A stretch of DNA of 64,000 nt from Chordicoccus furentiruminis (GCF_019355395.1 NZ_CP048829.1:2707001-2771000); one strand, 5' to 3'; numbered from the stretch's first letter, positions 24,813-34,625 are shown. Made by a program: numbers and translations. The notes: generated from the sequence alone by a model not told the origin.

Positions 24813-27392
24813 ATGAACAGGCGGACAGAGCCGGATCCGAAGGTGAGGACGGAAGAGGCACCGGGAACGCAGGAAACGGCGGAAGCGGACCCGGCGGAGC
24901 GGCCGGACGGCACACCGGGGACGCAGGAGGCGGAAGGGAAGGACTCGGCTGACCGGCCGGAGGAGCCGGTCTTCCGGATCTCCGTGCGCCGGATGGTGGA
25001 ATTTCTCCTCCGGTCGGGTGATCTGGACAACCGGTCGATGAGAGGTACGGATCCCGAGGCAGCCCTGGCCGGCGGAAGGGCGCATCGGAAGCTGCAGAAA
25101 GCGGCGAGGGGAGACTATGAAGCGGAGGTTCCCCTGACGGCGGAGTTTCATACCGGTAAGCTGGTGATCCGGGTGGAAGGGCGGGCGGACGGTGTGATCG
25201 ACGGGAAGGCAGCGGCTTCCGGAAAGGCGCTGCCGGTGATCGAGGAGATCAAAGGCATGTACCTCGATGTGAGCCGACTGACGGAACCGTTTCCGCTCCA
25301 TCTCGCGCAGGCGAAGTGCTATGCCGCGATGTATGCGGCGGAACACGGGTGTGCGGCCGCGGGCGTGCGGCTCACCTATGTCAGTCTGGAGACGGAAGAG
25401 ACGAGACGCTTCAACGAGACCTATCCGGCTAAGGAACTGACCAGCTGGTTCGATCAGCTGGTGAAATCCTATGAGCGGTGGGCCGGATGGCAGCTGGATC
25501 ACAGGCGTGCGCGAGACCGTTCGATGAAGAATCTGTCCTTTCCGTTCCCATACCGCGAAGGGCAGAAGAAACTCACGGCGGCTGTCTATCATACGATCCG
25601 GGAGAAGGAGGAACTTTTCCTGATGGCACCCACAGGCGTCGGCAAGACGATGAGCTGCGTCTATCCGTCGGTGCGCGCGGTCGGGGAGGGTCACGGCGAC
25701 AGGATCTTTTATCTCACGGCGAAAAATGAGACGCTTCGGGCCGGACTCGAAGCATTCGCCCTTCTGAAAGATCGGGGTCTTGATTTCCGCACGGTGCTGA
25801 TTACGTCGAAAGAAAAAATCTGTCCGATGAATGAACCGTCCTGCAATCCGGACGACTGTCCTTTTGCGAAAGGACACTTCGATCGTGTGAATGACGCGGT
25901 TTTCGAACTTCTGACGACAGCGGACTTCTATGACCGGGACACGCTGCTGGCGGAGGCGAGGGCGCGGACGGTCTGTCCGTTCGAGCTGACACTGGATGTG
26001 GCGGGCTGGTGCGACGCGATTCTCTGCGATTACAACTATGTGTTTGATCCGGATGCGCAGCTGAAGCGGTTCTTCGGGACGGGGGTCCGCGGCGACTGCA
26101 TTTTTCTGATCGATGAAGCTCATAATCTGGTCGAGCGCGGAAGGGATATGTACAGCGCGGAGCTTCTGAAAGAGGATGTGCTGAAGGTGAAGCGGCTGAC
26201 GAAGACGGCGGCTCCGAAGATCGCGCGGGCGGCTGAACGGGTCAATCGTCTGATGCTGGCCCTGCGGCACGAGACGGAGGAAAACCCGGCAGTTTCGGTA
26301 TCCGGTGATCCCTGCAGAGTCTGTGATCCCGCGGATCTCGCGCCTGTTTTCCGGGCCGCGTCCGGGCTGTGGGAGGCGATGAGCGGATTCTTCTCCGATT
26401 CGGGAGACGGCGCGCTGAAGGAGCAGCTGCTTGACAGCTTCTTTGCCCTGCGTTCCTTTGTCCGCGCGGCGGAACGGAATCATGAGCATGATCTTGCTTA
26501 CACGGAGAGGACAGGGGAAGGATTCCGGCTGAAGCTGCTCTGCGTGAATCCGGCTTCGCTTCTGACGGACTGCCTTGACCGGGGACGGGCTGCGGTCCTT
26601 TTCTCCGCGACACTGCTGCCGCTGGATTACTACCGGACGCTGCTGACCACGAGAGAAGACGCAAAGGCAGTGTACGCGGAATCTCCGTTCGCCGCGTCGG
26701 GACGGCTTCTGCTGGTAGCAGCCGATGTGAGCACACGATTCACGGACCGGGGCGAGACGATGTACCGGCGGATCGCGTCCTATATCGCCCGGACAGCGAG
26801 AGCGCGGACCGGCAATTATCTTGTCTTTTTTCCTTCCTATCGGATGATGAAGGATGTTTTTAAGGTATTCCGGGATGAATTTGACGCGCCGGATCTGAAC
26901 TGGGTCGTACAGCGCGCCGGGATGCAGGAGGATGACAGGGATATTTTTCTCGAGAATTTTTACGAGGACCCGCCGGTTTCGCTGATCGGGTTCTGCGTGA
27001 TGGGCGGCGTTTTCTCGGAGGGACTGGACCTCGCGGGAACCCGGCTGATCGGCGCGGTGGTTGTCGGCGCGGGGCTTCCCCAGGTTTCCAACGAACGGGA
27101 GCTTCTGAAACGGTTTTTCGATGAGGAAAACCGCGGCTTTGACTATGCTTACCGTTATCCCGGGATGAACAAGGTCGAGCAGGCGGCCGGAAGGGTAATC
27201 CGGACCGCCGACGACCGGGGCGTGATCCTCCTGCTGGACAGCCGGCTGCTGGGTACCTCCTACCGGAGGCTGTTTCCGCGGGAGTGGCGGAGCTTTGATC
27301 TGTGCACGCTGGATTCCGTGGATTCCCTGCTGAGGAACTTCTGGGAAAGCGTAAGCGTCTCTGCGCCGGGACAAGGGAAGCAGCCGGAGTAA
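24813..27392 (+). CDS. DinG/Rad3-like DNA helicase with N-terminal PD-(D/E)XK domain
   Basis: An 859-residue superfamily 2 helicase of the iron-sulfur XPD/DinG type. After an acidic, Pro-rich linker come a PDDEXK nuclease-like domain (RVEGRADGVID then VIEEIKG near residue 150), Walker A APTGVGKTMSC, four Cys of the FeS region (ICPMNEPSC, DDCPF, VCPFE), DEAH box LIDEAHNLVERG, and motif VI VEQAAGRVIRT. The combination suggests DNA repair on 5' tailed or structured DNA. ATG 24813 is chosen because GGAGG lies 8 bases upstream; ATG 24798 has no such site. Confidence 0.88.
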   Translation: MNRRTEPDPKVRTEEAPGTQETAEADPAERPDGTPGTQEAEGKDSADRPEEPVFRISVRRMVEFLLRSGDLDNRSMRGTDPEAALAGGRAHRKLQKAARGDYEAEVPLTAEFHTGKLVIRVEGRADGVIDGKAAASGKALPVIEEIKGMYLDVSRLTEPFPLHLAQAKCYAAMYAAEHGCAAAGVRLTYVSLETEETRRFNETYPAKELTSWFDQLVKSYERWAGWQLDHRRARDRSMKNLSFPFPYREGQKKLTAAVYHTIREKEELFLMAPTGVGKTMSCVYPSVRAVGEGHGDRIFYLTAKNETLRAGLEAFALLKDRGLDFRTVLITSKEKICPMNEPSCNPDDCPFAKGHFDRVNDAVFELLTTADFYDRDTLLAEARARTVCPFELTLDVAGWCDAILCDYNYVFDPDAQLKRFFGTGVRGDCIFLIDEAHNLVERGRDMYSAELLKEDVLKVKRLTKTAAPKIARAAERVNRLMLALRHETEENPAVSVSGDPCRVCDPADLAPVFRAASGLWEAMSGFFSDSGDGALKEQLLDSFFALRSFVRAAERNHEHDLAYTERTGEGFRLKLLCVNPASLLTDCLDRGRAAVLFSATLLPLDYYRTLLTTREDAKAVYAESPFAASGRLLLVAADVSTRFTDRGETMYRRIASYIARTARARTGNYLVFFPSYRMMKDVFKVFRDEFDAPDLNWVVQRAGMQEDDRDIFLENFYEDPPVSLIGFCVMGGVFSEGLDLAGTRLIGAVVVGAGLPQVSNERELLKRFFDEENRGFDYAYRYPGMNKVEQAAGRVIRTADDRGVILLLDSRLLGTSYRRLFPREWRSFDLCTLDSVDSLLRNFWESVSVSAPGQGKQPE

Positions 27393-27439
27393 GGCCGGAG
27401 AACGAATGGAGGATGTCTGGTCCGCCGTCAAACGCGCGC

Positions 27440-27468
27440 TTTTCAAACGGGACCGTTTCCTATATAAT
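27440..27468 (+). promoter_or_regulatory. Probable purL promoter
   Basis: TTTTCA (27440-27445), 17-base spacer and perfect TATAAT (27463-27468). The leader of about 125 bases has a small GC hairpin but no recognised riboswitch. Confidence 0.7.
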
Positions 27469-27599
27469 TGAGCTGGCCGTGTGCCGGGGACGAGATAGAG
27501 CGGGAAAACGCTGATTTTCGCCGGCTTTTTCCGGCGGCGGGTGCATGCTCCGCCTGATGCGGAACGAACCAGAAACGATGCAGATGAGGTGAATTTCAA

Positions 27600-30500
27600 A
27601 TGGTCAGAAGAGTCTATGTTGAGAAGAAACCCTCCTTCGCCGGTGCGGCGCATGATCTCCGTCATGAGATCCGGCATTACCTCGGGATACCGGAAGTATC
27701 GGAGGTCCGGATCTTTATCCGTTACGATGTGGAGAATGTGACGGACGAGGTCTACGAGAAGGCGCTGACGACAGTGTTTTCCGAGCCTCCGGTGGACGTG
27801 TATTACGAGGAGAAGCTCCCGGAGGTGAAGGACGCGCGCGTGTTCTCCGTTGAATTTCTTCCCGGACAGTTCGATCAGCGCGCTGACTCGGCCGAGCAGT
27901 GCATCCGCTTCCTTGATGAGAGAGAGAAGCCGGTTGTGAGGACGGCGACGACCTATATGATCATCGGCAGCGTGTCGGACGACGCCATGCGGGCGATCAT
28001 CGACGACTGCATCAATCCGGTTGATTCACGGATCACGGACGAGGTGAAGCCGGCGACTCTTACGGCGGAATATCCGGAGCCGGAGGATGTGAAGACGCTG
28101 ACCGGCTTCACATCGATGGAAGAAGCGCCTCTGAAGGAGCTGTATGACAGTCTCGGGCTGGCCATGACACCGGACGATTTCCGGTTCATTCAGACATATT
28201 TCAGAGACGAGGAGCACCGGGACCCGACGATGACGGAGATCCGGGTGCTGGATACCTACTGGTCGGACCACTGCCGCCACACCACCTTCCTCACGGAACT
28301 GAAGAACGTGACGTTCGGAGAGGGTGATTTCCGCGCGCCCATCGAGCAGACATACCGGCGGTATCTGGAGGATCACAGGGAACTGAACCGGGGCCGTGAC
28401 GACAAATACGTTTCCCTGATGGATCTGGCGCTGCAGGGTGCGAAGAAGCTGAAGAGAGAAGGAAAGCTTGAGGATCAGGAGGAGTCGGACGAGATCAACG
28501 CCTGCTCCATCATCGCGCCGGTTGACGTGAACGGGAAGGATGAGGAGTGGCTGATCAATTTCAAGAACGAGACGCATAATCATCCGACCGAGATCGAGCC
28601 GTTCGGCGGTGCGGCGACCTGCCTCGGCGGCGCGATCCGCGATCCGCTTTCGGGGCGGACCTACGTCTATCAGGCGATGCGCGTCACTGGAGCCGCGGAT
28701 CCGACGGTGCCTCAGAGCGAGACGCTTCCCGGAAAACTGCCGCAGAAAAAGCTGGTAAGGCAGGCGGCGCACGGCTACAGCTCCTACGGCAACCAGATCG
28801 GACTGGCGACCGGCTACGTGAAGGAAATCTATCACCCCGACTATGTTGCCAAACGGCTGGAAATCGGCGCTGTGATGGGCGCCGCGCCGCGCCGGGCGGT
28901 CCGAAGGCTCACCTCCGATCCGGGAGACGTGATCATTCTGCTCGGCGGCCGGACAGGCCGGGACGGCATTGGAGGCGCTACCGGGTCCTCCAAGGCGCAT
29001 AACCTTCAGTCCACGGAGACATGCGGCGCCGAGGTGCAGAAGGGAAATGCACCCACCGAGCGGAAGCTTCAGCGGCTCTTCCGTAGGGAAGAAGTCGCCC
29101 GTCTCGTGAAAAAGTGCAATGATTTCGGCGCCGGCGGCGTTTCCGTCGCAATTGGCGAGCTGGCGGACGGGCTCCGGGTCGACCTCGACAAGGTGCCGAA
29201 GAAATATGCGGGGCTTGACGGAACGGAACTCGCGATTTCCGAATCGCAGGAGCGGATGGCCGTCGTGGTGGATCCGAAGGACGTCGACGCCTTCCTTGCC
29301 TTCGCCCATTCCGAGAATCTGGAGGCTACGCCGGTCGCGCGCGTGACGAGCGAGCCGAGGCTGGTGCTGACCTGGCGCGGACGGGAAATTGTGAACATCA
29401 CCCGCGCTTTTCTGAATACAAACGGCGCGCATCAGGAGAACGACGTTTTCGTGGAGATCCCGAACCGGGCGGATTCCGAGATGAATCCGCAGCCCTGGTC
29501 GTGGTATGCGGGCGGGGACGAGGCGGTCCGGAACCGCTGGCTTGAGATGCTCGGCAATCTCAACGTCTGCTCGCAGCGCGGGCTTGTGGAGATGTTCGAC
29601 GGCTCGATCGGCGCCGCCTCGACGCTGATGCCGTACGGCGGAAAATATCAGCTCACCGAGACGCAGGCGATGGTTGCGAAGGTTCCCGTGCCGGGCGGCC
29701 GGACCCATACCGTGACCATGATGGCCTACGGCTTTGATCCGTACCTGATGAGCTGGAGCCCGTATCACGGAGCGGCCTGGTCTGTGGCTTCTTCTGTCAT
29801 GAAAATTGCGGCGGCCGGAGGCGATGTGACGAAGATCCGGTTCACATTCCAGGAATATTTCCGCCGGATGTCGAAGGATCCGAAGCGCTGGAGCCAGCCG
29901 TTTGCGGCCCTTCTGGGCGCCTACGACGCGCAGCTCGGCTTCGGACTGCCTTCTATCGGAGGCAAGGACTCGATGTCCGGAACCTTCGAGCGGATTGACG
30001 TGCCGCCGACGCTGGTTTCTTTCGCGGTGGATGTGGCGAAGACCGGGGATGTGGTGACGCCGGAACTGAAGACGCCGGGCAGCCGGCTTGTCTGGATCCG
30101 CGCGAAGAAGGACGAGAATCTGATGCCGGATTATCAGGCGATTCTTGCTGCCTGCGCTTCCCTTCGCGAGGATATTCAGGCCGGGCGTATCGTCTCCGTC
30201 TATGTGGCAGGCCGCTTCGGGCTGGCGGAAGCGGTCAGCAAGATGGCTTTCGGCAATCATCTCGGCGTGAAGATCGAGCACAATGTCAGCCCGGTGGATT
30301 TCTTCTCGCCGTCCTACGGCGATCTGGTCTGCGAGGTGAAGGAGGGTGAGACGGGCCGGCTTGCCTCGGAATACACAGTGATCGGTGGAGTGACGGATGA
30401 CGCGGTCTTCCGCTACGGAAACGTCGAGATTCCGCTTGATGAGGCGCTGAAGCACTGGACCGCCACGCTGGAGCCGGTGTTCCGCACAAGGGTATCCGAG

Positions 30501-31367
30501 AACCGGAGCAAGGTGGCCAGCCCGCTGTATGAGTCGGAGCATGTGGCGGTTTGCAGCCACAAGCTGGCACAGCCTCATGTCTTCATCCCGGTTTTCCCCG
30601 GCACCAACTGCGAGTATGACGCGGCGAGAGCCTTTGAGGCGGCCGGCGCGTCGGTGACGACGACTGTGTTCCGGAACCTCACGGAACAGGATATCCGGGA
30701 ATCAGTGGAGGAGTTCGCCAGAGAGATCGCAAAGGCGCAGATCATCATGTTCCCGGGCGGCTTCTCGGCCGGCGACGAGCCGGACGGCTCGGCGAAGTTC
30801 TTCGCGACGGCTTTCCGGAACGCGAAGATCAGTGAGGAAGTGCAGAAGCTGCTTTCCGAGAGGGACGGGCTTGTCCTCGGCATCTGCAACGGTTTTCAGG
30901 CGCTGATCAAGCTGGGACTGGTGCCGAACGGGCGGATCACGGGACAGACGGAGAACGCGCCGACGCTGACTTTCAATACGATCGGCCGCCATATCTCCCG
31001 GATGGTCTACACGAGAGTCGTCTCCAACAAGTCTCCGTGGCTTGCGGAGGCGGAGCTGGGCGGCGTCTTTGTCACGCCGGCTTCCCACGGCGAGGGCCGC
31101 TTTGTCGCAAGCGATGAATGGATCGAGAAGCTGATCGCAAACGGCCAGATCGCGACGCAGTACTGCGATCCGGAAGGAAACGTCACGATGGATGAGGAGT
31201 GGAACGTCAACGGTTCCTACCGCGCCATTGAGGGTATCACATCGCCGGACGGCCGTGTATTCGGTAAGATGGCTCATGTGGAGCGCCGCGGCGACGGCGT
31301 CGCGGTCAACATCTTCGGAGAGCAGGATATGAAGGTGTTCGAATCAGGCGTGAGGTATTTCAGATAA
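27600..31367 (+). CDS. purL: Phosphoribosylformylglycinamidine synthase, single-chain
   Basis: Makes FGAM from FGAR, glutamine and ATP in purine synthesis. At 1255 residues it is the long form with a C-terminal glutaminase, of the clostridial type. Seen: YWSDHCRHTTF, NETHNHPTEIEPFGGAATCLGG, GGRTGRDGIGGATGSS, DFGAGGVSVAIGE, and glutaminase motifs FVPVFPGTNCEYD-like VFIPVFPGTNCEYD, nucleophile GICNGFQALIK and ASHGEGRF. GAGGTGA precedes the ATG. No other pur genes are adjacent. The first 40 residues resemble the small PurS-like region. Confidence 0.97.
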   Translation: MVRRVYVEKKPSFAGAAHDLRHEIRHYLGIPEVSEVRIFIRYDVENVTDEVYEKALTTVFSEPPVDVYYEEKLPEVKDARVFSVEFLPGQFDQRADSAEQCIRFLDEREKPVVRTATTYMIIGSVSDDAMRAIIDDCINPVDSRITDEVKPATLTAEYPEPEDVKTLTGFTSMEEAPLKELYDSLGLAMTPDDFRFIQTYFRDEEHRDPTMTEIRVLDTYWSDHCRHTTFLTELKNVTFGEGDFRAPIEQTYRRYLEDHRELNRGRDDKYVSLMDLALQGAKKLKREGKLEDQEESDEINACSIIAPVDVNGKDEEWLINFKNETHNHPTEIEPFGGAATCLGGAIRDPLSGRTYVYQAMRVTGAADPTVPQSETLPGKLPQKKLVRQAAHGYSSYGNQIGLATGYVKEIYHPDYVAKRLEIGAVMGAAPRRAVRRLTSDPGDVIILLGGRTGRDGIGGATGSSKAHNLQSTETCGAEVQKGNAPTERKLQRLFRREEVARLVKKCNDFGAGGVSVAIGELADGLRVDLDKVPKKYAGLDGTELAISESQERMAVVVDPKDVDAFLAFAHSENLEATPVARVTSEPRLVLTWRGREIVNITRAFLNTNGAHQENDVFVEIPNRADSEMNPQPWSWYAGGDEAVRNRWLEMLGNLNVCSQRGLVEMFDGSIGAASTLMPYGGKYQLTETQAMVAKVPVPGGRTHTVTMMAYGFDPYLMSWSPYHGAAWSVASSVMKIAAAGGDVTKIRFTFQEYFRRMSKDPKRWSQPFAALLGAYDAQLGFGLPSIGGKDSMSGTFERIDVPPTLVSFAVDVAKTGDVVTPELKTPGSRLVWIRAKKDENLMPDYQAILAACASLREDIQAGRIVSVYVAGRFGLAEAVSKMAFGNHLGVKIEHNVSPVDFFSPSYGDLVCEVKEGETGRLASEYTVIGGVTDDAVFRYGNVEIPLDEALKHWTATLEPVFRTRVSENRSKVASPLYESEHVAVCSHKLAQPHVFIPVFPGTNCEYDAARAFEAAGASVTTTVFRNLTEQDIRESVEEFAREIAKAQIIMFPGGFSAGDEPDGSAKFFATAFRNAKISEEVQKLLSERDGLVLGICNGFQALIKLGLVPNGRITGQTENAPTLTFNTIGRHISRMVYTRVVSNKSPWLAEAELGGVFVTPASHGEGRFVASDEWIEKLIANGQIATQYCDPEGNVTMDEEWNVNGSYRAIEGITSPDGRVFGKMAHVERRGDGVAVNIFGEQDMKVFESGVRYFR

Positions 31368-31589
31368 TCAAGTGAGAGAAGGGAACGGACCGGCCGGCGC
31401 TCAGAACGGGAGCGCGGCCGGTCCGGCCTCTTCCTGCATGAACGATGAAAGGGAGCATTTAATAGAAATAATCAAGACCTTTCAAAGCACGCAGGAGACA
31501 TCTTCGTGTCATATTTTTGTTCAGACAGCCGCTTTCATTGCGGCATACCGGAATTTTCTCCACAGAGAAAGAATCGAGAAAAGCCCGGA

Positions 31590-31634
31590 AATAAAGCAAA
31601 AACCGGGAACGCCCGAATCTACGGGGTTCCCGGT
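31590..31634 (-). terminator. tRNA-Met terminator
   Basis: Reading the minus strand: ACCGGGAAC, a loop whose CCCG and CGGG also pair, GTTCCCGGT, then a T run (A run at 31597-31602 on the plus strand). It lies just after the tRNA. Confidence 0.9.
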
Positions 31635-31641
31635 CTGACCG

Positions 31642-31715
31642 TAGCGAGAGGGAGACTTGAACTCTCGACACCGCGGGTATGAACCGCGTGCTCTAGCCAA
31701 CTGAGCTATCTCGCC
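31642..31715 (-). tRNA. tRNA-Met (CAT), elongator type
   Basis: 74 bases. Acceptor GGCGAGA with TCTCGCT (first pair G-U), D arm GCTC/GAGC, anticodon stem CGCGG/CCGCG with loop TTCATAC (anticodon CAT), T loop TTCAAGT, discriminator A. No encoded CCA. The T stem GAGAG/CTCCC has one A-C mismatch. The acceptor pattern matches elongator tRNA-Met better than initiator or the lysidine-type tRNA-Ile. Confidence 0.95.
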
Positions 31716-31781
31716 ATTTGTGTGCACTGAGCGATTATCCTGAGAACTGATCGGATGATCTTGCTCCGCGACAACGATGTA

Positions 31782-31810
31782 ATTATACAAATCGACCGGA
31801 TCAGTGTCAA
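31782..31810 (-). promoter_or_regulatory. tRNA-Met promoter
   Basis: On the minus strand perfect TTGACA (31810-31805), 17-base spacer, perfect TATAAT (31787-31782). Confidence 0.93.
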
Positions 31811-31844
31811 GCGGAAATTCGAAAATTTTCCGGAGCGGCGGCGC

Positions 31845-31873
31845 TTGACTTATTGGAGAAAGTACCTTAGAAT
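31845..31873 (+). promoter_or_regulatory. rpsT promoter
   Basis: TTGACT (31845-31850), 17-base spacer, TAGAAT (31868-31873). It is back to back with the tRNA promoter, the -35 boxes being 34 bases apart. Confidence 0.88.
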
Positions 31874-31974
31874 ATCATCTGTGTGTTCCGCCCATGCCTC
31901 AAAATCCGTGTCTCTATGGCTAAAGACGGAGCCTGATGAGAACAAGACAAGACATTGTGTTGGAGGGAATTGAT

Positions 31975-32238
31975 TTGGCTAACATCAAATCTGCGAAGAA
32001 GAGAATTCTGACAAGTGCGAAGAGAGCGGAACGGAACAAGGCGGTCAGGTCTGAGGTGAAGACTTCGGCCAAGAAGGTGCGCGCAGCGATCGAGGCGGGC
32101 GACAAGGCGGCGGCAAGCGCGGCTCTGTCTGATTATCAGGGTGTGCTCGGAAGAGCGACGGCGAAGGGTATTTACAAGAAGAATACCAACGCGAGAAAGA
32201 TTTCCCGTATGTCTGCGGCTGTGGACCGGATGGAGTGA
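31975..32238 (+). CDS. rpsT: 30S ribosomal protein S20
   Basis: An 87-residue, Lys/Ala-rich helical protein that binds 16S rRNA. The family start ANIKSAKKRI fixes initiation at TTG 31975, with GGAGGG 7 bases upstream; the in-frame ATG at 31936 would add 13 unrelated residues. The TTG start is notable because S20 in enterobacteria also uses a poor start codon for autoregulation. A terminator follows closely. The rpsT-holA neighbourhood is common in Firmicutes. Confidence 0.95.
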   Translation: MANIKSAKKRILTSAKRAERNKAVRSEVKTSAKKVRAAIEAGDKAAASAALSDYQGVLGRATAKGIYKKNTNARKISRMSAAVDRME

Positions 32239-32273
32239 TCTTTTCGAACAGCGCCGGATGAATGCGTATGAAG

Positions 32274-32299
32274 AAAGGAGCCTGCGGGCTCCCTTTTTT
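32274..32299 (+). terminator. rpsT terminator
   Basis: GGAGCC (32278-32283) pairs with GGCTCC (32287-32292), extended by A and T runs; six T residues follow. Confidence 0.92.
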
Positions 32300-32373
32300 G
32301 ACGTCTGAATCAACATGTACATGAGGTGCGGATCTTTTGCGGCGGGCATATCGGAGCCTGCCGTCTGCACCGC

Positions 32374-32421
32374 TCACAGCCATATGCATCCTGCCTTCTC
32401 CGTCGTTCACAGCCATATGCA
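32374..32421. repeat. 15-base direct repeat
   Basis: TCACAGCCATATGCA occurs at 32374-32388 and again, identical, at 32407-32421, start-to-start distance 33 bases. It lies between the rpsT terminator and the end of holA. No gene covers it. Confidence 0.8.
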
Positions 32422-32485
32422 CTTTCCGAACACAGCCGGGACGGACGGTGCCTTTGCCTTTCGTACGCATGGACAGGAAGAGATG

Positions 32486-33520
32486 TCATGCGCCATCCGG
32501 TCTGTCCCCCGGAGCGGAGAGCTTCATGATCAGGAGCTCCACGGCGAGCCGGTCCTGCATCGTACCGGCTTTGATCGCCGCGTCCATATCGTTGCAGGCG
32601 CGCAGCGCGGCCTTCAGCTGGGAGACCGGGTAGCTACGGGCAAGAGGCAGGGAACGGCGCACGGCGAAGGGAGGTATGCCGGCGCGTGAAGCGATCTGCT
32701 GTGGACCGTTTCCCTCACTGTCGAGATCATGAATCAGAAGCAGCCGGTTGAACTGCTGTCCGAGGAGGATCAGAATCCGCAGCGGCGGTTCGCGAAGGGC
32801 GAGCAGATCCGAGTAAAGCGCCATCGCCTCCCGGCGGCGCCGGCGGGTGATGGCACTCATCATGTCGAAGATCCGGTTTTCTGTCTGGTCCGTCGTGACG
32901 GCCTCGATGTCTTCCCGGGTGATTTCGACAGGGGCGGATTCCGCTCCGTCAGCGGCCGGATGCATTTCCATACAGTAGTGGATCAGCTTGTCCACTTCCA
33001 GCCGGATATGCGTCATATCCGGGCCGGTCCGCGTCAGAAGCTCATCCATATTCGCTTTCCGGATGCTCAGATTGGCGGGCTTCAGCATCGTGAGGATCCA
33101 TTTTTCCAGCGTCGCGTCGGTCTGGCGGCTGAATTCGGCGACCGCGCCGTATTTTGCCACCGCCTTGTACAGACGGTTCCGCCTGTCGGTTTCGTCTTCG
33201 TTGAAGACAAGGTAAAGGTAGTCCGGGATTTCGGCAAGGTAATCCGGAAGCCGTTCGGCTGTGCGGGTGAAGAAACCCGTGTTCTCGATCCGGATGACCC
33301 TTCGTTCGGCGAAGAAGGGGAGCGTCTCGCCCTGGGAGATGATCTCGTTCTCGTCTGTGCCCCGTCCGCGGAAGGTCGTCAGATTCATGGCGTTTTCGTC
33401 TCCCATCAGCGCGGCGATGAGGCGGTCGCGGTACTGAAGCCGGAGGTAGGTTTCTTCGCCGGTGAGCAGATAGACATGACGGAAACGGCCGGATTTGATA
33501 TCACTGATCAGATTCTTCAT
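32486..33520 (-). CDS. holA: DNA polymerase III delta subunit
   Basis: Clamp-loader subunit that opens the sliding clamp. The 344 residues begin MKNLISDIKSGRFRHVYLLTGEETYL, matching the family start, with the AAA-like fold, internal NLTTFRG, and C-terminal collar motif LGQQFNRLLLIHDL. No clear ribosome site precedes the ATG; a -10-like TAGAAT lies only a few bases upstream, so a very short leader is possible. Confidence 0.92.
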   Translation of the reverse strand: MKNLISDIKSGRFRHVYLLTGEETYLRLQYRDRLIAALMGDENAMNLTTFRGRGTDENEIISQGETLPFFAERRVIRIENTGFFTRTAERLPDYLAEIPDYLYLVFNEDETDRRNRLYKAVAKYGAVAEFSRQTDATLEKWILTMLKPANLSIRKANMDELLTRTGPDMTHIRLEVDKLIHYCMEMHPAADGAESAPVEITREDIEAVTTDQTENRIFDMMSAITRRRRREAMALYSDLLALREPPLRILILLGQQFNRLLLIHDLDSEGNGPQQIASRAGIPPFAVRRSLPLARSYPVSQLKAALRACNDMDAAIKAGTMQDRLAVELLIMKLSAPGDRPDGA

Positions 33521-33798
33521 GCCGCCATTCTACCATAGAGAAAATGTTTTCGCCACGCTGACGGAGCGTTTCGGGCGACGGGCTGTTCCGGCCTGTTATT
33601 CTGAAAATGCAGCCGCCGCCCCGGACGTGTTCCGGTGGAAGTGATTCACGGGAGCCGGGCCGGTCTGTACTGCGGACGCCTCCGTTCGTGTCCGGGCGGG
33701 GAGCGGCGCTTGACGGCATGTGAAGAAATCGCGGTGCGCATGAGGTCCGGCGGGTGACGGTTTTATGATAAGATAACGGGAGAAAGGAGAAAGACGAT

Positions 33799-34554
33799 AT
33801 GATCGGACAGAGGATCGGGATGGCCGGCGGGATTTTGCTGGCGGTATGCTTCCTTTTTTACGGCACCGCGGTGTACCGGACCGGGTCCGGAAGCCGCTTC
33901 TGGCTCGTGTGGCTTTTTCTGGCGGGAATCTCCCTTCTGGCGGCCGTTTTCGCCCGCTTCGGTATCTGGACCGTGATGCCGCCGCTTCTGAAACGGGCGG
34001 TTCTTACCGCCGCGGTTCTTGCCGCTGCGCTGGTCGCGGCGACCTGGGGCTGTGTGCTTTCCTCTTTCAGTTCATCAGGAGAAGATGATCTGGATGTGCT
34101 GATCGTGCTCGGGGCCCAGGTCAGAGAGTCGGGGCCGAGCGTCGTACTTCGATACCGTCTCGATACGGCTGCCGGGTACCTCCGGGAAAATCCGGACACT
34201 CTCTGCATTGTTTCCGGAGGGAAGGGAGCGAACGAACCGGAGCCGGAAGGAACGGCGATGAAACGGTATCTTGTGTCGCGCGGAATCGCGGGATCAAGAA
34301 TCCGGACAGAAATCCGCTCGAAAAACACCATTCAGAACATACGCTTCAGCGGCCGGATGATTGACCGGGAGCGGGATCATGTCGGGATCGTGACCAGTGA
34401 CTTTCATGTTTTCCGCGGTGTTCATCTCGCGCAGCGGAACGGGTACCGTCATGTATGCGGCATCGCGGCGCCGTCCCGCCGCTTTTATCTTCTGAACAAC
34501 ATGCTCCGGGAATCCGGCGGGATTCTCAAGGACTTTTTCTGCGGACATCTCTGA
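33799..34554 (+). CDS. YdcF/SanA-family (DUF218) membrane protein
   Basis: A 251-residue protein with three N-terminal hydrophobic segments and a DUF218 domain: VLIVLGAQVRESGPS, YRLDTAAGYL, CIVSGGKGANEP, EGTAMKRYLVSRGI, SKNTIQNIRFS and VTSDFHVFRG. Family members act in envelope or vancomycin-resistance-related processes, mechanism uncertain. GAAAGGAGAAAGACG precedes the ATG. It ends at its own terminator. Confidence 0.88.
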   Translation: MIGQRIGMAGGILLAVCFLFYGTAVYRTGSGSRFWLVWLFLAGISLLAAVFARFGIWTVMPPLLKRAVLTAAVLAAALVAATWGCVLSSFSSSGEDDLDVLIVLGAQVRESGPSVVLRYRLDTAAGYLRENPDTLCIVSGGKGANEPEPEGTAMKRYLVSRGIAGSRIRTEIRSKNTIQNIRFSGRMIDRERDHVGIVTSDFHVFRGVHLAQRNGYRHVCGIAAPSRRFYLLNNMLRESGGILKDFFCGHL

Positions 34555-34575
34555 TCGGAACATGGTTCCGGGCGG

Positions 34576-34625
34576 AAGGCCGTCTCTCCGGCAGATCTGT
34601 TTTCTGCCGGGAGACGGCCTTTTGT
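34576..34625 (+). terminator. Terminator of the YdcF gene
   Basis: Long stem AAGGCCGTCTC-TCCGGCAGA with TTCTGCCGG-GAGACGGCCTT, T-rich tail. Confidence 0.9.

Noticed and set aside
24738-27677. Very long minus-strand open frame opposite the DinG-like helicase
   Set aside because: Its product is Arg/Pro-rich, without recognisable motifs, and covers a gene with intact helicase motifs; such frames are common opposite G+C-rich genes.
28026-30578. Long minus-strand open frame opposite purL
   Set aside because: Composition is typical of antisense shadow and purL is certain on the plus strand.
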